Assembly (NCBI GenBank): GCA_964541225.1
Contig: CAZIPN010000013.1
Coordinates: 1 to 54,469 of the forward strand
DNA length: 54,469 bases
DNA from: CAZIPN01 sp964541225
GTDB lineage: Bacteria > Actinomycetota > Coriobacteriia > Anaerosomatales > JAAXUF01
Reading direction: 5' to 3'
The translations under genes were made by a program, and so were the position numbers. Below, in pieces: positions 25,375-34,267 of the stretch. The notes beneath the pieces were generated by a model that worked only from the letters and a program-made list of their open reading frames with translations, did not search any database and was not told the DNA's origin. How positions within the stretch are numbered: position 1 is the stretch's first letter; each line of letters starts with the position of its first letter.

Positions 25375-26693
25375 ACCGCACGTTTGCACCCGCAGCTGCT
25401 CCGCTGCGAGGGACGGTACACGTCCCGGGAGACAAGTCGCTGTCGCATCGTGCCGTGCTGTTCTCGGCGATGGCCGAAGGTGTCACGCGGCTGGTCGGCG
25501 TGCTGGACTCTGCCGACGTGCGCTCGACGATCGCGGCGGTGAGCGCCCTCGGTGCGCATGTCGACCTCGCCGAGCAGGCCGACGGCTCGTTGGCGGGGAG
25601 CGTGCGGGGGTGGGGCGAGTTCGGGCCGCACGCACCGGGCGCACCGCTCGACTGCGGCAACAGCGGCACCACCGCTCGGCTGTTGCTCGGCGTGTTGGCT
25701 GGATGGCCCATCGAGGTCACGCTTCGCGGCGACGAATCGTTGTCGCGCCGCCCCATGGGCCGCGTGACCGACCCGCTGTCGAGAATGGGCGCGACATTTC
25801 AAGCGGCCGAGAACACCACGCTGCCAATCACCGTAAGAGGCTCGGATTCGCTGAGCGCCATCGAGTATCGTTCGCCCGTTGCATCGGCCCAGGTCAAGAG
25901 CGCGGTACTTCTCGCGGGGCTGCGCGCTCATGGCCGAACCACCGTCGTTGAGCCAGCCCTGTCGCGGGATCACACCGAGCGGCTCCTGCCCGCGTTTGGC
26001 GTCGGCGTTGATGCGCGACCCGAGGAGCTGACGGCGAGCGTCGCCGGGCCTGCGGTGCCGATGGCTCCGGACGAGATTGCGGTGCCGCGCGATCCGTCCT
26101 CGGCGGCCTTCATGGTGGTGGCCGGCTTGCTCGTCGTTGGCAGCGAGGTCGTGTTGCCCGGCGTCTCGCTCAACGAGACGCGTACCGGATTCTTGCGAGT
26201 GCTCGGACGAATGGGCGCCCGCATCGAGGTGGTGCCGTGGCCCGAAGCGGGCTCGGAGCGCGTCGGCGAGCTGATTGCGCTGCATACGCCGACAATCAGC
26301 GCAACCACCGTGACCGCCGATGAAGTGCCATCGCTCATCGACGAGATCCCCGTGCTCGCGCTGGCGGCGACTGCTGCGCACGGCCAGACTCGCTTCGAGG
26401 GCATTGCCGAGCTCAAGGTCAAAGAGTCCGATCGCCTGACCGCCATCGTTGACGGGCTGAGCGCCCTGGGCGCCGACGTCGAGAGTGATGGGGAGACGCT
26501 TGTTGTGCGCGGACCTGCGGCCCTCGGCGGCGCGGTGCTGGAGTCTCTCGGCGATCATCGCCTCGCGATGACGTGGGCGGTTGCGGGTCTGGCGGCGCAG
26601 CAACCAGTGACGGTCGAGGGGTTCGAGGCAGTCAACGTGAGCTATCCGCGCTTTGCCGAGGATCTCGCGGCTCTGCAGATGCCTCAAGCGTGA
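25371..26693 (+). CDS. aroA: 3-phosphoshikimate 1-carboxyvinyltransferase (EPSP synthase)
   Basis: Sixth step of the shikimate pathway, the target of glyphosate. The 440-residue protein has the double-domain inverse barrel motifs: VPGDKSLSHR (18-27, Lys22), CGNSGTTARLL, SRRPMGR, RDPSSAAF and KVKESDRL. The GTG start lies in a GTGA overlap with tyrA. The CGNSGTT loop and overall pattern look like a normal EPSP synthase; class I versus II sensitivity cannot be judged by eye. Confidence 0.95.
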   Translation: MNRTFAPAAAPLRGTVHVPGDKSLSHRAVLFSAMAEGVTRLVGVLDSADVRSTIAAVSALGAHVDLAEQADGSLAGSVRGWGEFGPHAPGAPLDCGNSGTTARLLLGVLAGWPIEVTLRGDESLSRRPMGRVTDPLSRMGATFQAAENTTLPITVRGSDSLSAIEYRSPVASAQVKSAVLLAGLRAHGRTTVVEPALSRDHTERLLPAFGVGVDARPEELTASVAGPAVPMAPDEIAVPRDPSSAAFMVVAGLLVVGSEVVLPGVSLNETRTGFLRVLGRMGARIEVVPWPEAGSERVGELIALHTPTISATTVTADEVPSLIDEIPVLALAATAAHGQTRFEGIAELKVKESDRLTAIVDGLSALGADVESDGETLVVRGPAALGGAVLESLGDHRLAMTWAVAGLAAQQPVTVEGFEAVNVSYPRFAEDLAALQMPQA

Positions 26694-26766
26694 GGCTCTC
26701 CAGTGTCAGAGCGCTGCGCTACAATCCGAGCGCACCCATGACCTCGCACGAAAGAGATCTCACCTG

Positions 26767-27438
26767 ATGATCATCGCAATCGACGGGCCGGCTGGGTCCG
26801 GCAAGTCATCCGTCGCCAAGGCGGTGGCGAGCCTCCTGGGCTTGCACTACCTCGACACTGGCGCGATGTATCGCGCCGTCGCCGAGCAGGCGCTGGAGGC
26901 CGGCGTGTCTCTTGACGACGAGACCGCCGTTGCCGAGATCGCGCAGAGGCGCCCGATCGAATTCATCCACGTCGAGGGTGAAGCGTTGGCGAGCCGCGTT
27001 CTTATCGGCGGGAAGGACGTCACGAAGGCGATCCGTACACCTGAAGTCGATGACGCGGTGAGTCCGGTGGCGCGGCTGGCTCTCGTGCGCCACGCCATGG
27101 TCGCACAGCAACGTCACCTTGCCGAGGGCAACGACATCGTCGTTGAAGGCCGGGACATCGGCACGGTTGTCTTTCCCGATGCGACGCTGAAGGTGTTCCT
27201 GACAGCGACGCCACACGAGCGCGCTCGCCGGCGCACGGCTCAAAACGTGGAGCGCGGAATCGCGACGGAGCACGTTGGCGTTCTCGATGCGCTGGTCCGC
27301 CGAGACGAAGCGGACTCTTCGCGAGCTCATTCGCCGCTCGCGGCCGCGTCTGATGCCATCACCCTGGACACCACCGGAATGTCGTTTGAGCAGGTGGTCG
27401 ACCGTGTCGCGGCCCTCGCTCGGGAGCGGGGCGCATGA
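26767..27438 (+). CDS. cmk: Cytidylate kinase
   Basis: Phosphorylates CMP and dCMP. The P-loop GPAGSGKS is at residues 7-14, followed by LGLHYLDTGAMYRA; VVEGRDIGTVVFPDA and the R-R-D-x2-DSSR substrate region (RRDEADSSR) are typical. The start is the ATG seven residues before the P-loop; longer readings have no homology. A -10-like TACAAT at 26720-26725 may provide a separate promoter in the 73-base gap after aroA. The stop overlaps the plsC ATG. Confidence 0.94.
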   Translation: MIIAIDGPAGSGKSSVAKAVASLLGLHYLDTGAMYRAVAEQALEAGVSLDDETAVAEIAQRRPIEFIHVEGEALASRVLIGGKDVTKAIRTPEVDDAVSPVARLALVRHAMVAQQRHLAEGNDIVVEGRDIGTVVFPDATLKVFLTATPHERARRRTAQNVERGIATEHVGVLDALVRRDEADSSRAHSPLAAASDAITLDTTGMSFEQVVDRVAALARERGA

Positions 27439-28121
27439 GCGCGCCAGCTCTTGGGACTCCTGCGCGCGGCGAGGGCTCGGCACCCTGGCGCCTGGCGCGC
27501 TTTCTGCGCAGCACGCTTGGGAAGCTCTTTGTCCGCGTGTATCGCACACGTTTCTTTGGTGAGGAGAACCTTCCGTCTGAAGGCGGCTACATCATCGCCG
27601 GCAACCACCTCAGCTACCTGGACCCGATGCTTCTGTGGTGCGGCGCGCCACGTCCGACGCACTTCCTTGCCAGGGCCGAGCTGTTCTCGGCGCCGTTCTT
27701 GCGCTGGCTGCTGCCTCGTGTGTGGTGTCTTCCAATCAGTCGAGCCTCGGCGGACCGAGAAGGCATTCAGCGCGCGACGACGCTTCTGAAACGCGGAGAG
27801 TGCGTCGGCATCTTCCCCGAGGGCACTCGGCAGGTTGTCGGCGAATCTGGCGAAGCCACACTTGGCGAGGCACATGCTGGAGTAGCCTTCATCGCCATGC
27901 GCGCTGGAGTCCCCGTTGTGCCCGTCGGCCTCTGGGGAACGCAATACGCACTTCCGCGCGGGGCAAAGATCCCGCGCTTTCCCCGAGTCACGATTCGCTA
28001 TGGGGAGCCGGTCCAACCGGAGGCGTTTGCGGAGTACGATCGACAGGAGCGCATGCAGGCAATGACCGCCGAGATAATGCGCCGCGTGGCGCGAGCACGC
28101 GACCAAGCCGAGAAGGAGTGA
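27435..28121 (+). CDS. plsC: 1-acyl-sn-glycerol-3-phosphate acyltransferase
   Basis: Second acylation of glycerol-3-phosphate, producing phosphatidic acid at the membrane. The 228-residue protein has the H-x4-D motif NHLSYLD (His58, Asp63), IFPEGTRQ and a final PVVPVGLWG block. ATG start in an ATGA overlap with cmk. With plsY and gpsA 4 kb downstream it gives the cell most of its phosphatidate pathway within one run of genes. Confidence 0.92.
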   Translation: MSAPALGTPARGEGSAPWRLARFLRSTLGKLFVRVYRTRFFGEENLPSEGGYIIAGNHLSYLDPMLLWCGAPRPTHFLARAELFSAPFLRWLLPRVWCLPISRASADREGIQRATTLLKRGECVGIFPEGTRQVVGESGEATLGEAHAGVAFIAMRAGVPVVPVGLWGTQYALPRGAKIPRFPRVTIRYGEPVQPEAFAEYDRQERMQAMTAEIMRRVARARDQAEKE

Positions 28122-28123
28122 GC

Positions 28124-28957
28124 ATGCGGGTCGAGGTCGCCAAGCACGCCGGGATCTGCTACGGAGTGGAACGCGCACTCCGGCTTGCAGGAGAGGCGTC
28201 TTCGAGTGGCGTCGACGTGCACACCCTCGGCCCGCTCATCCACAACCCGCAGGCGGTGGCGGCGCTGCGTGAGCGTGGTGTCGAGGTCGCCGAGACGCTG
28301 GAGGATGTCACCGATGGCACGCTCGTGATCCGGAGTCACGGTGTTGAGCCGACGATCATCGAGCGAGCTCGGCGTCGCGGTCTGCACGTGGTCGACGCCA
28401 CCTGTCCGCACGTCAGCAAGGCTCACGAGGCGGCGGCAGAGCTCTCACGCGAAGGCTACATCGTCGTGATCGTCGGAGAGGCGGATCACCCCGAGGTCAC
28501 TGGGATTCTCGCTCACGCGGGCGGCCATGCGGTCGTGGTCTCCTCGGCAGCCGAATTGCCCGAGTCTCTTGGTGGGCGCAAGATCGGCGTGGTCGTGCAG
28601 ACGACGCAATCTGCCAGGCGCCTGGCAGAGGTCGTCGAAGCGATCCTGCCGCGCGCCAACGAGCTGCGGGTCTTTAACACGATCTGCTCGGCGACCGAGA
28701 AGCGCCAGCAATCTGCAGAGGAACTCGCGCAGACCGTCGACGTGATGGTCGTAGTTGGGGGCTACAACTCCGGCAACACGACGCGGCTCGTGCAGATATG
28801 TGCCGACGTGAATCCGCGCGCCTACCATGTCGAGACCCCTGACGACTTGGACCCCGCGTGGTTCGTCGGCGCGAAGAGCGTTGGCGTTACCGCTGGCGCG
28901 TCTACGCCGGACGAGCAGATGCAGGCAGTGATCCGCGCGATCGAAGCGATGGCCTAG
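28124..28957 (+). CDS. ispH: 4-hydroxy-3-methylbut-2-enyl diphosphate reductase
   Basis: Last enzyme of the MEP isoprenoid pathway, producing IPP and DMAPP, with a [4Fe-4S] cluster held by three Cys: C12 in AGICYGV, one in DATCPHV and one in NTICSATEKRQQ. HNPQ, the catalytic Glu in the TEKRQQ region and GGYNSGNTTRL are also present. The 277-residue size is on the short side. AAGGAG lies 5 bases before the ATG. It is not fused to ribosomal protein S1, as seen in some Firmicutes. Confidence 0.94.
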   Translation: MRVEVAKHAGICYGVERALRLAGEASSSGVDVHTLGPLIHNPQAVAALRERGVEVAETLEDVTDGTLVIRSHGVEPTIIERARRRGLHVVDATCPHVSKAHEAAAELSREGYIVVIVGEADHPEVTGILAHAGGHAVVVSSAAELPESLGGRKIGVVVQTTQSARRLAEVVEAILPRANELRVFNTICSATEKRQQSAEELAQTVDVMVVVGGYNSGNTTRLVQICADVNPRAYHVETPDDLDPAWFVGAKSVGVTAGASTPDEQMQAVIRAIEAMA

Positions 28958-28960
28958 CGA

Positions 28961-30340
28961 GTGGCCCTGGGACCCCACGCCGCATACGGCGCGAGAACCT
29001 CCCGGCCGAGCGGCGGGGGAGTCATCGTCTCGGTTGAACCTGGAAGTCCCGCTGCACGCGCCGGACTCGTCGTTGGCCAGACGGTCGTCTCAGCGGACGG
29101 CATCTCATTGCGCGACATCATCGACTGGCGCTGGATCGCCGACGGCCTGGCGGTGACCCTCACCATTGCCGCTCCCGATTCCGTCGGGCGATCGGTCGTT
29201 CTGGAGCGCACTGCGGGTGAGGGTTGGGGGATCGAGTTCGCGGATGCCGTCTTTGACGGTGTGCGCACGTGCCGCAACGACTGCATGTTCTGCTTCGTCT
29301 CTCAACTGCCGACAGGACTGCGGCCCGCACTGTACGTGCGCGACGACGACTATCGGCTGTCCTTCCTGCAGGGCAACTTCATCACGCTCACCAACCTCGA
29401 TGACTCCGACGTCGAGCGAATCGCCGAGCAGCACCTCTCGCCGCTGTTTGTTTCGCTGCATGCCGTCGATCCTGATGTGAGGCGCACTCTCGTGTGTGCG
29501 AGAGAAGACCGTGGACTGGAGCGTTTCGACGATCTCTTGTCTCGCGGAATCGAGGTGCACGTCCAGATCGTGCTTGTCCCCGGCGTCAACGACGCCGAGC
29601 ATCTCGAGGAGACGCTCACCTGGCTCGCCGAGCGTCAAGGAGTGTTGTCGGTGGGCGTCGTGCCGCTCGGCTACACGGCGCACCAGACTCGGTTTGCGGC
29701 GTCGTATGCGGGTGACTCGGCGGGACACGTCGTTGGGCAGGTCGAGCGCTGGCAACGCGCGAGTCGCCAGCGCGACCACGTGACCTGGGTCCACCTTGCC
29801 GATGAGTTCTACCTCAACGCGGGCATCGAACTCCCGCCCGCCGAGCACTACGACGATTTCCCGCAATTCGAGAACGGTATCGGGATCGTGCGAAGCCTCG
29901 TTGACGAGCTGGCAGCCGCGGCGCGCGAGATTCGAGACGCCGTGGCCGCGCTGCCCGCCGACACTCGAGTCGCGCTCGTGACCGGTGAGCTTGCGGGTCC
30001 ACTCCTCGCGCAAGAACTTCGCGCGCTGCTTCCAGAGTCGCACTACGATCGTCTTGAGGTTCTGCCGGTGGCCAACGAGTTCTTTGGCGGCAATGTCAGC
30101 GTGGCTGGGCTGCTCACTGCTCACGATCTTGTGCCGGCCATCGCTGGCCGCACTCACGCTTCGGTCTTTCTCGTGCCAGACATCGTCGTCAACGCCGACG
30201 GGCTTCTCCTCGATGACGCGTCGGCCGCCGAGCTGGGCACAACTTCGGGCAGGGATGTGCGTCTGATATCCTGTGACGCCGGCGGCCTGCTCACGGCGTT
30301 GAGAGAGCTTGCCGCAATCCCCCCGACATCGAGGGAGTGA
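28961..30340 (+). CDS. PDZ and radical-SAM-like DUF512 protein
   Basis: A 459-residue protein with a PDZ-like N-terminal segment (about 20-60, VEPGSPAARAGLVVGQ), then a putative iron-sulfur centre C104-x3-C108-x2-C111 (CRNDCMFCF) in a radical-SAM-like region, and a C-terminal DUF512 domain containing TGELAGPLL and NEFFGGNVSVAGLLTAHD. The family is frequently found upstream of der, as here (gap of seven bases), but its biochemical role is not established. GTG start. No membrane segment. Confidence 0.88.
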   Translation: MALGPHAAYGARTSRPSGGGVIVSVEPGSPAARAGLVVGQTVVSADGISLRDIIDWRWIADGLAVTLTIAAPDSVGRSVVLERTAGEGWGIEFADAVFDGVRTCRNDCMFCFVSQLPTGLRPALYVRDDDYRLSFLQGNFITLTNLDDSDVERIAEQHLSPLFVSLHAVDPDVRRTLVCAREDRGLERFDDLLSRGIEVHVQIVLVPGVNDAEHLEETLTWLAERQGVLSVGVVPLGYTAHQTRFAASYAGDSAGHVVGQVERWQRASRQRDHVTWVHLADEFYLNAGIELPPAEHYDDFPQFENGIGIVRSLVDELAAAAREIRDAVAALPADTRVALVTGELAGPLLAQELRALLPESHYDRLEVLPVANEFFGGNVSVAGLLTAHDLVPAIAGRTHASVFLVPDIVVNADGLLLDDASAAELGTTSGRDVRLISCDAGGLLTALRELAAIPPTSRE

Positions 30341-30347
30341 CGCGCCG

Positions 30348-31655
30348 ATGGCGCTACCGATCGTCGCCGTAGTTGGCCGCCCTAATGTCGGCAAGTCCAC
30401 ATTCGTGAACCGGATCACCCAGACCACTGACGCTATCGTGCACGAAGCGCGTGGCGTGACTCGGGATCGAAGCTATCATCACGCCGACTGGAACGGCGTT
30501 GACTTCATGCTCATCGACACGGGCGGCATCGAGGCGGGCAACGCCGATGCCTTTCAGTCTTCCATTCGCACGCAAGCACTCATGGCTGCCGAGGAGGCAG
30601 ACGTCGTTGTCTTCCTCGTTGATGGGAAGAACGGCATGGCGCCTGACGATTCTGAAGTCGCGCGCATCTTGCTCAAGTCCAAACGCCCGACGTTCCTCGC
30701 GGTCAACAAGATGGATACCCCCGGCAGGGAGGACGAGATCCACGAGTTCTGGTCGCTTGGGCTCGGCCAGCCGTGGCCTGTCTCGGCAACTCATGGGCAT
30801 GGGACCGGCGACTTGCTCGACGAGATCGTGGCGGCACTGCCACAGTGCGAGCTCGAGCTCGAGGATGCGGCCATTGACGTCGCCATCATCGGCAGGCCCA
30901 ACGCGGGGAAGTCATCGCTGCTCAACCGCCTTGCGGGAGCAGAGCGCTCGATCGTCTCAGAGGTGGCGGGCACGACGCGAGACGCTATCGACACCCTCGT
31001 TGAGCGCGAGGGAGTGCGGTATCGGCTGGTAGACACGGCCGGGATTCGACGCAAATCCCTCATAGACGAGGACGTCGAGTACTACGGGTTCGTTCGCGCA
31101 ATGAGAGCAATCGATCGTGCTCAGGTCGCACTTCTGGTGATTGACTCGACGATCGGGCTCACGGATCAAGACCAGCGAGTCGCCTCGTTCGCAGTCGAGC
31201 GTGGCTGCGCGATGATCGTGCTTCTCAACAAGTGGGATGCGCTGGAATCGATCGAGGAAAAGGATGCGGTCGACACGCGGGTGGCCGAGCGCCTCGGATT
31301 CGTAGGGTTTGCCCCAGTGCTCAAGATTAGTGCGCTGACCGGCAAGGGCGTCGGTCGAATCTGGGCGGCGGTAGACCTCGTCTACCACAACTATATGAAG
31401 CAGATCTCGACAAGCGCGCTCAACAAGCTGCTGACAGAGATGCGCGATTTCGGGCACACGGTGAACAAGGGCGGCAAGACGCTGAGGGTCAACTACGTGA
31501 CTCAGACGCGCGTCGCACCGCCAGGCTTCACGTTCTTCGCCAATCATCCCGCTCTTGCTGACGACAACTTCAAACGCTACGTGGAGAACAGAATGCGTGA
31601 CGCATTCGACCTCGTGGGCACGCCCGTAATTTTGCGTTTTCGCAAGAAGGACTGA
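30348..31655 (+). CDS. der: Ribosome biogenesis GTPase Der (EngA)
   Basis: Tandem G-domain GTPase needed for 50S subunit maturation. First P-loop GRPNVGKS at residues 10-17; second GRPNAGKSS near 184. DTGGIE and DTAGIRR are the two G3 motifs, NKMD and NKWD the G4 motifs. The C-terminal KH-like domain ends LRFRKKD. The 435-residue size is normal. GAGGGAG precedes the ATG by about 10 bases. The plsY GTG follows the stop by three bases. Confidence 0.96.
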   Translation: MALPIVAVVGRPNVGKSTFVNRITQTTDAIVHEARGVTRDRSYHHADWNGVDFMLIDTGGIEAGNADAFQSSIRTQALMAAEEADVVVFLVDGKNGMAPDDSEVARILLKSKRPTFLAVNKMDTPGREDEIHEFWSLGLGQPWPVSATHGHGTGDLLDEIVAALPQCELELEDAAIDVAIIGRPNAGKSSLLNRLAGAERSIVSEVAGTTRDAIDTLVEREGVRYRLVDTAGIRRKSLIDEDVEYYGFVRAMRAIDRAQVALLVIDSTIGLTDQDQRVASFAVERGCAMIVLLNKWDALESIEEKDAVDTRVAERLGFVGFAPVLKISALTGKGVGRIWAAVDLVYHNYMKQISTSALNKLLTEMRDFGHTVNKGGKTLRVNYVTQTRVAPPGFTFFANHPALADDNFKRYVENRMRDAFDLVGTPVILRFRKKD

Positions 31656-31658
31656 CGT

Positions 31659-32324
31659 GTGGATCTGACGGTGATCGTCCGCATAGGCGCTGGCGTCGTC
31701 GTGGCATATCTGCTCGGCGGCGTGCCGTGGGCGCTCATCATTGGAGTGTGGTTCTTCAAAGTCGACGTGCGCGAGCACGGCTCAGGCAATCTCGGAGCCA
31801 CCAACGTGATGCGGGTGCTCGGGTGGAAGGCGGCGCTCGCAACGTTTGCGCTCGACATCGGGAAGGGCGCACTGGCTGTCTTGGCGGCTAGCACGCTTGT
31901 GCCAACGTCGGTCTTCGGATCCACCTCGCACGAATGGGCGACGATAGCCGCGACGCTGGCGGTCATGGCTGGCCACTCGTTCTCTCCCTACATCGGCTTT
32001 CGAGGTGGAAAGAGCGTGGCTGCTGCGGGAGGCGCCCTTCTCGTGATGGTGCCACTCGTGTTCGTCACGTTGTTCGCCACGTGGGCGATCGTGTTCGCGC
32101 TCACGCGCATCGTTGCAGCTGGCTCCGTTGTTATCGCGGTTGAGTTCCCTGTTCTGATTGCGCTGCTCTATCCAGGTGATTGGCCACTGCTTGGGCTCGC
32201 GATTGTGGCCGCCGGGCTTGTCATTGTCCGCCACTCGGCGAACATCGGCCGCATCATCAAAGGGGAAGAGCCTAGGATATCGTGGAGTCAGCAGAACCCG
32301 TCGGGGCAGAAGGGCGGCTCGTAG
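31659..32324 (+). CDS. plsY: Glycerol-3-phosphate acyltransferase (acyl-phosphate dependent)
   Basis: Membrane enzyme for the first acylation of glycerol-3-phosphate using acyl phosphate. The three cytosolic-loop motifs are visible: GSGNLGATNVMR, GHSFSPYIGFRGGKSVA and the C-terminal VIVRHSANIGRIIKGEE. At least five hydrophobic segments. GTG start; gpsA follows by three bases and supplies its substrate. At 221 residues slightly longer than average (about 200). Confidence 0.95.
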   Translation: MDLTVIVRIGAGVVVAYLLGGVPWALIIGVWFFKVDVREHGSGNLGATNVMRVLGWKAALATFALDIGKGALAVLAASTLVPTSVFGSTSHEWATIAATLAVMAGHSFSPYIGFRGGKSVAAAGGALLVMVPLVFVTLFATWAIVFALTRIVAAGSVVIAVEFPVLIALLYPGDWPLLGLAIVAAGLVIVRHSANIGRIIKGEEPRISWSQQNPSGQKGGS

Positions 32325-32327
32325 GGC

Positions 32328-33344
32328 ATGCGCATCTCAGTCATAGGCGCTGGTTCGTGGGGTACCGCGGTAAGCTGGCTTCTCGGCGGCAAGGGCCATG
32401 ATGTGCGACTGTGGTCGCGTGAGCCTGAAATCGCCGAGGGAATCAACGCCGAGCACAGAAATCCATCCTTCCTCAAGGAAGTCGTGCTCAACCCGAGCGT
32501 CTTTGCGACCCCCGATGTGCAAGAAGCCCTCGTTGGCGCCGAAGCAGTCGTGATGGTGACGCCCTCTGTCGGGGTGCGCGAAACCGCTGAGTCCATGGCG
32601 CCGCATCTTGACGCACAGACGCCTATCGTCATCCTCTCCAAAGGCGTGGAGGGCGGGACGAACATGCTCATGACCGAGGTGCTCGCCGACGTGCTCGGAA
32701 ACAAGCAGCGCGTCGCAGGACTCTCCGGTCCGAACCATGCCGAGGAGGTCAGCAAGGCCATCCCGTCGGCGACCGTAGTCGCCGCGTATGATCCGGACAT
32801 CGGCGAGCTGTTTCAGAACATCTTCATGACGTCATTCTTTCGCGTCTACACCAACCCGGATGTCGTCGGCGTCGAGCTATGCGGCGCCAGCAAGAACGTA
32901 GTGGCAATAGCCGCCGGCATGTGCGACGGACTGGGCTACGGTGACAACACGAAGGCGACGCTGATGACTCGAGGACTTGCCGAGATGACGCGGCTCGGGC
33001 GCGTGCTCGGCGCCAACCCGCTCACGTACATGGGTTTAGCCGGCATGGGCGACCTCATCGTCACCTGCACGAGCCGACACTCTCGTAACCGCGGTCTCGG
33101 CGAACTGATCGCGCGCGGGGGGAGTATGGAGGAGTTCTCGGAGAAGACGCACATGGTTGCCGAGGGCGCCGTCGCATGCATTACCGTGGATGAACTCGCG
33201 AGCCAGCATGGTCTCGACCTGCCGATAACGCGCGAAGTCAGGGCCGTGCTCTACGAGAAGAAGCCGCTGGCAGGAGCCGAGGAGGCGTTGCTCGGCAGGG
33301 AAGCGAAGGATGAGCTGCACGGTCTGGGACTCGTCGAGGACTGA
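32328..33344 (+). CDS. gpsA: Glycerol-3-phosphate dehydrogenase (NAD(P)+)
   Basis: Reduces dihydroxyacetone phosphate to sn-glycerol-3-phosphate for lipid synthesis. Rossmann motif GAGSWGTA at residues 7-14, SKGVEGG, SGPNHAEEV, the catalytic Lys in CGASKNVVAIAAG, and the C-terminal GDLIVTCTSRHSRNR are typical. 338 residues. Directly downstream of plsY, so synthesis and use of glycerol-3-phosphate are co-expressed. Confidence 0.95.
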   Translation: MRISVIGAGSWGTAVSWLLGGKGHDVRLWSREPEIAEGINAEHRNPSFLKEVVLNPSVFATPDVQEALVGAEAVVMVTPSVGVRETAESMAPHLDAQTPIVILSKGVEGGTNMLMTEVLADVLGNKQRVAGLSGPNHAEEVSKAIPSATVVAAYDPDIGELFQNIFMTSFFRVYTNPDVVGVELCGASKNVVAIAAGMCDGLGYGDNTKATLMTRGLAEMTRLGRVLGANPLTYMGLAGMGDLIVTCTSRHSRNRGLGELIARGGSMEEFSEKTHMVAEGAVACITVDELASQHGLDLPITREVRAVLYEKKPLAGAEEALLGREAKDELHGLGLVED

Positions 33345-33415
33345 GACGAGCGATCCCGCGGGCGGCTTTGAGCTCCTCGCCCACGGCTGCGGAGTACCGA
33401 CTGAGAGGACATGAC

Positions 33416-34093
33416 ATGAGCGACCGGATCACAATCGCGCCGTCCATTCTGTCGGCTGACTTCGCGCACCTCGCCGATGCCATCGAGCTCGTTGAGCGCG
33501 GGGGCGCCGATCTCGTGCACGTGGACGTCATGGACGGCCACTTCGTGCCAAACCTCACGATTGGGCCTCCTGTTGTCGCGGCTCTCAAGAACATCGCGAC
33601 CGTGCCGCTGGACGTCCATCTCATGATCGACAACGTCGACTCGACCGTGGACTGGTATCTCGACGCGGGGGCCGATCTCGTCACCGTTCACGCCGAGGCG
33701 ACGTATCATCTCCACCGCGTCGTGCAGCGCATTCGATCCGCTGAAGCGTCGCCGTCGGTGTGCGTGAACCCGGCGACGCCGGTCTCGGTGTTGCGCGACA
33801 TTCTCGCCGATGTGGACATGGTCCTGCTGATGAGCGTGAACCCCGGCTTCGGAGCCCAGACCTTCATCCCGCACGTTGTCGACAAGGTGCACGATCTCGT
33901 GGCTCTGTGCGCCTCGCTTGGCATCGAGGTCCCGACCATACAGATCGACGGCGGCATCAACACACAGACCGTGGTGGCGTGCGTGGAAGCGGGCGCTCGC
34001 TGCTTCGTTGCCGGCAATGCGGTGTTTGGTGCGCCCGACCCAATCGCGGCGATTGCCGAGATCCGCTCGGCAGCCCAGGCGGCGCTGGGCTGA
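33416..34093 (+). CDS. rpe: Ribulose-phosphate 3-epimerase
   Basis: Interconverts ribulose-5-phosphate and xylulose-5-phosphate; ribulose-5-phosphate is also the substrate for the DHBP half of RibBA encoded downstream. TIM-barrel motifs: APSILSADF, HVDVMDGHFVPNLTIGP, DVHLMI, VNPGFGAQ and QIDGGIN. The 225-residue length is typical. ATG chosen with GAGAGGAC 5-7 bases upstream; a second ATG at 33411 is out of frame. It directly precedes the riboflavin leader but is separated from it by a promoter-like TATACT. Confidence 0.94.
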   Translation: MSDRITIAPSILSADFAHLADAIELVERGGADLVHVDVMDGHFVPNLTIGPPVVAALKNIATVPLDVHLMIDNVDSTVDWYLDAGADLVTVHAEATYHLHRVVQRIRSAEASPSVCVNPATPVSVLRDILADVDMVLLMSVNPGFGAQTFIPHVVDKVHDLVALCASLGIEVPTIQIDGGINTQTVVACVEAGARCFVAGNAVFGAPDPIAAIAEIRSAAQAALG

Positions 34094-34125
34094 GGGCGTG
34101 GCCTGCGCGTTGTCGCGTCGTGCGC

Positions 34126-34131
34126 TATACT
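34126..34131 (+). promoter_or_regulatory. Probable -10 element of the riboflavin operon
   Basis: TATACT, with initiation expected near 34138, which is the first base of the riboswitch P1 helix. No clear -35 is visible at the right distance. Confidence 0.45.
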
Positions 34132-34138
34132 GACGGAG

Positions 34139-34258
34139 CTTTCTTCAGGGCGGGGTGAAAGTCCCCACCGGCGGTGATAGCCCGCGAACCCCGAAGCATC
34201 GGGGCCGACTCGGTGAGATTCCGAGGCCGACGGTTACAGTCCGGATGGGAGAAGGAAG
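34139..34258 (+). promoter_or_regulatory. FMN riboswitch (RFN element)
   Basis: Conserved RFN blocks are present in order: CAGGGCGGGGTGAAAGTCCC, CCGGCGGTGATAGCCCGCGA, a variable hairpin (CCCCGAAGCATCGGGG), GACTCGGTGAGATTCCGAG and CCGACGGTTACAGTCCGGATG. P1 forms between CTTTCTTC (34139-34146) and GAAGGAAG (34251-34258). The 3' strand of P1 is itself the ribD Shine-Dalgarno, 9 bases before the GTG, so FMN binding should block translation directly. It precedes ribD-ribE-ribBA-ribH. Confidence 0.95.
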
Positions 34259-34267
34259 GTCGCATTC

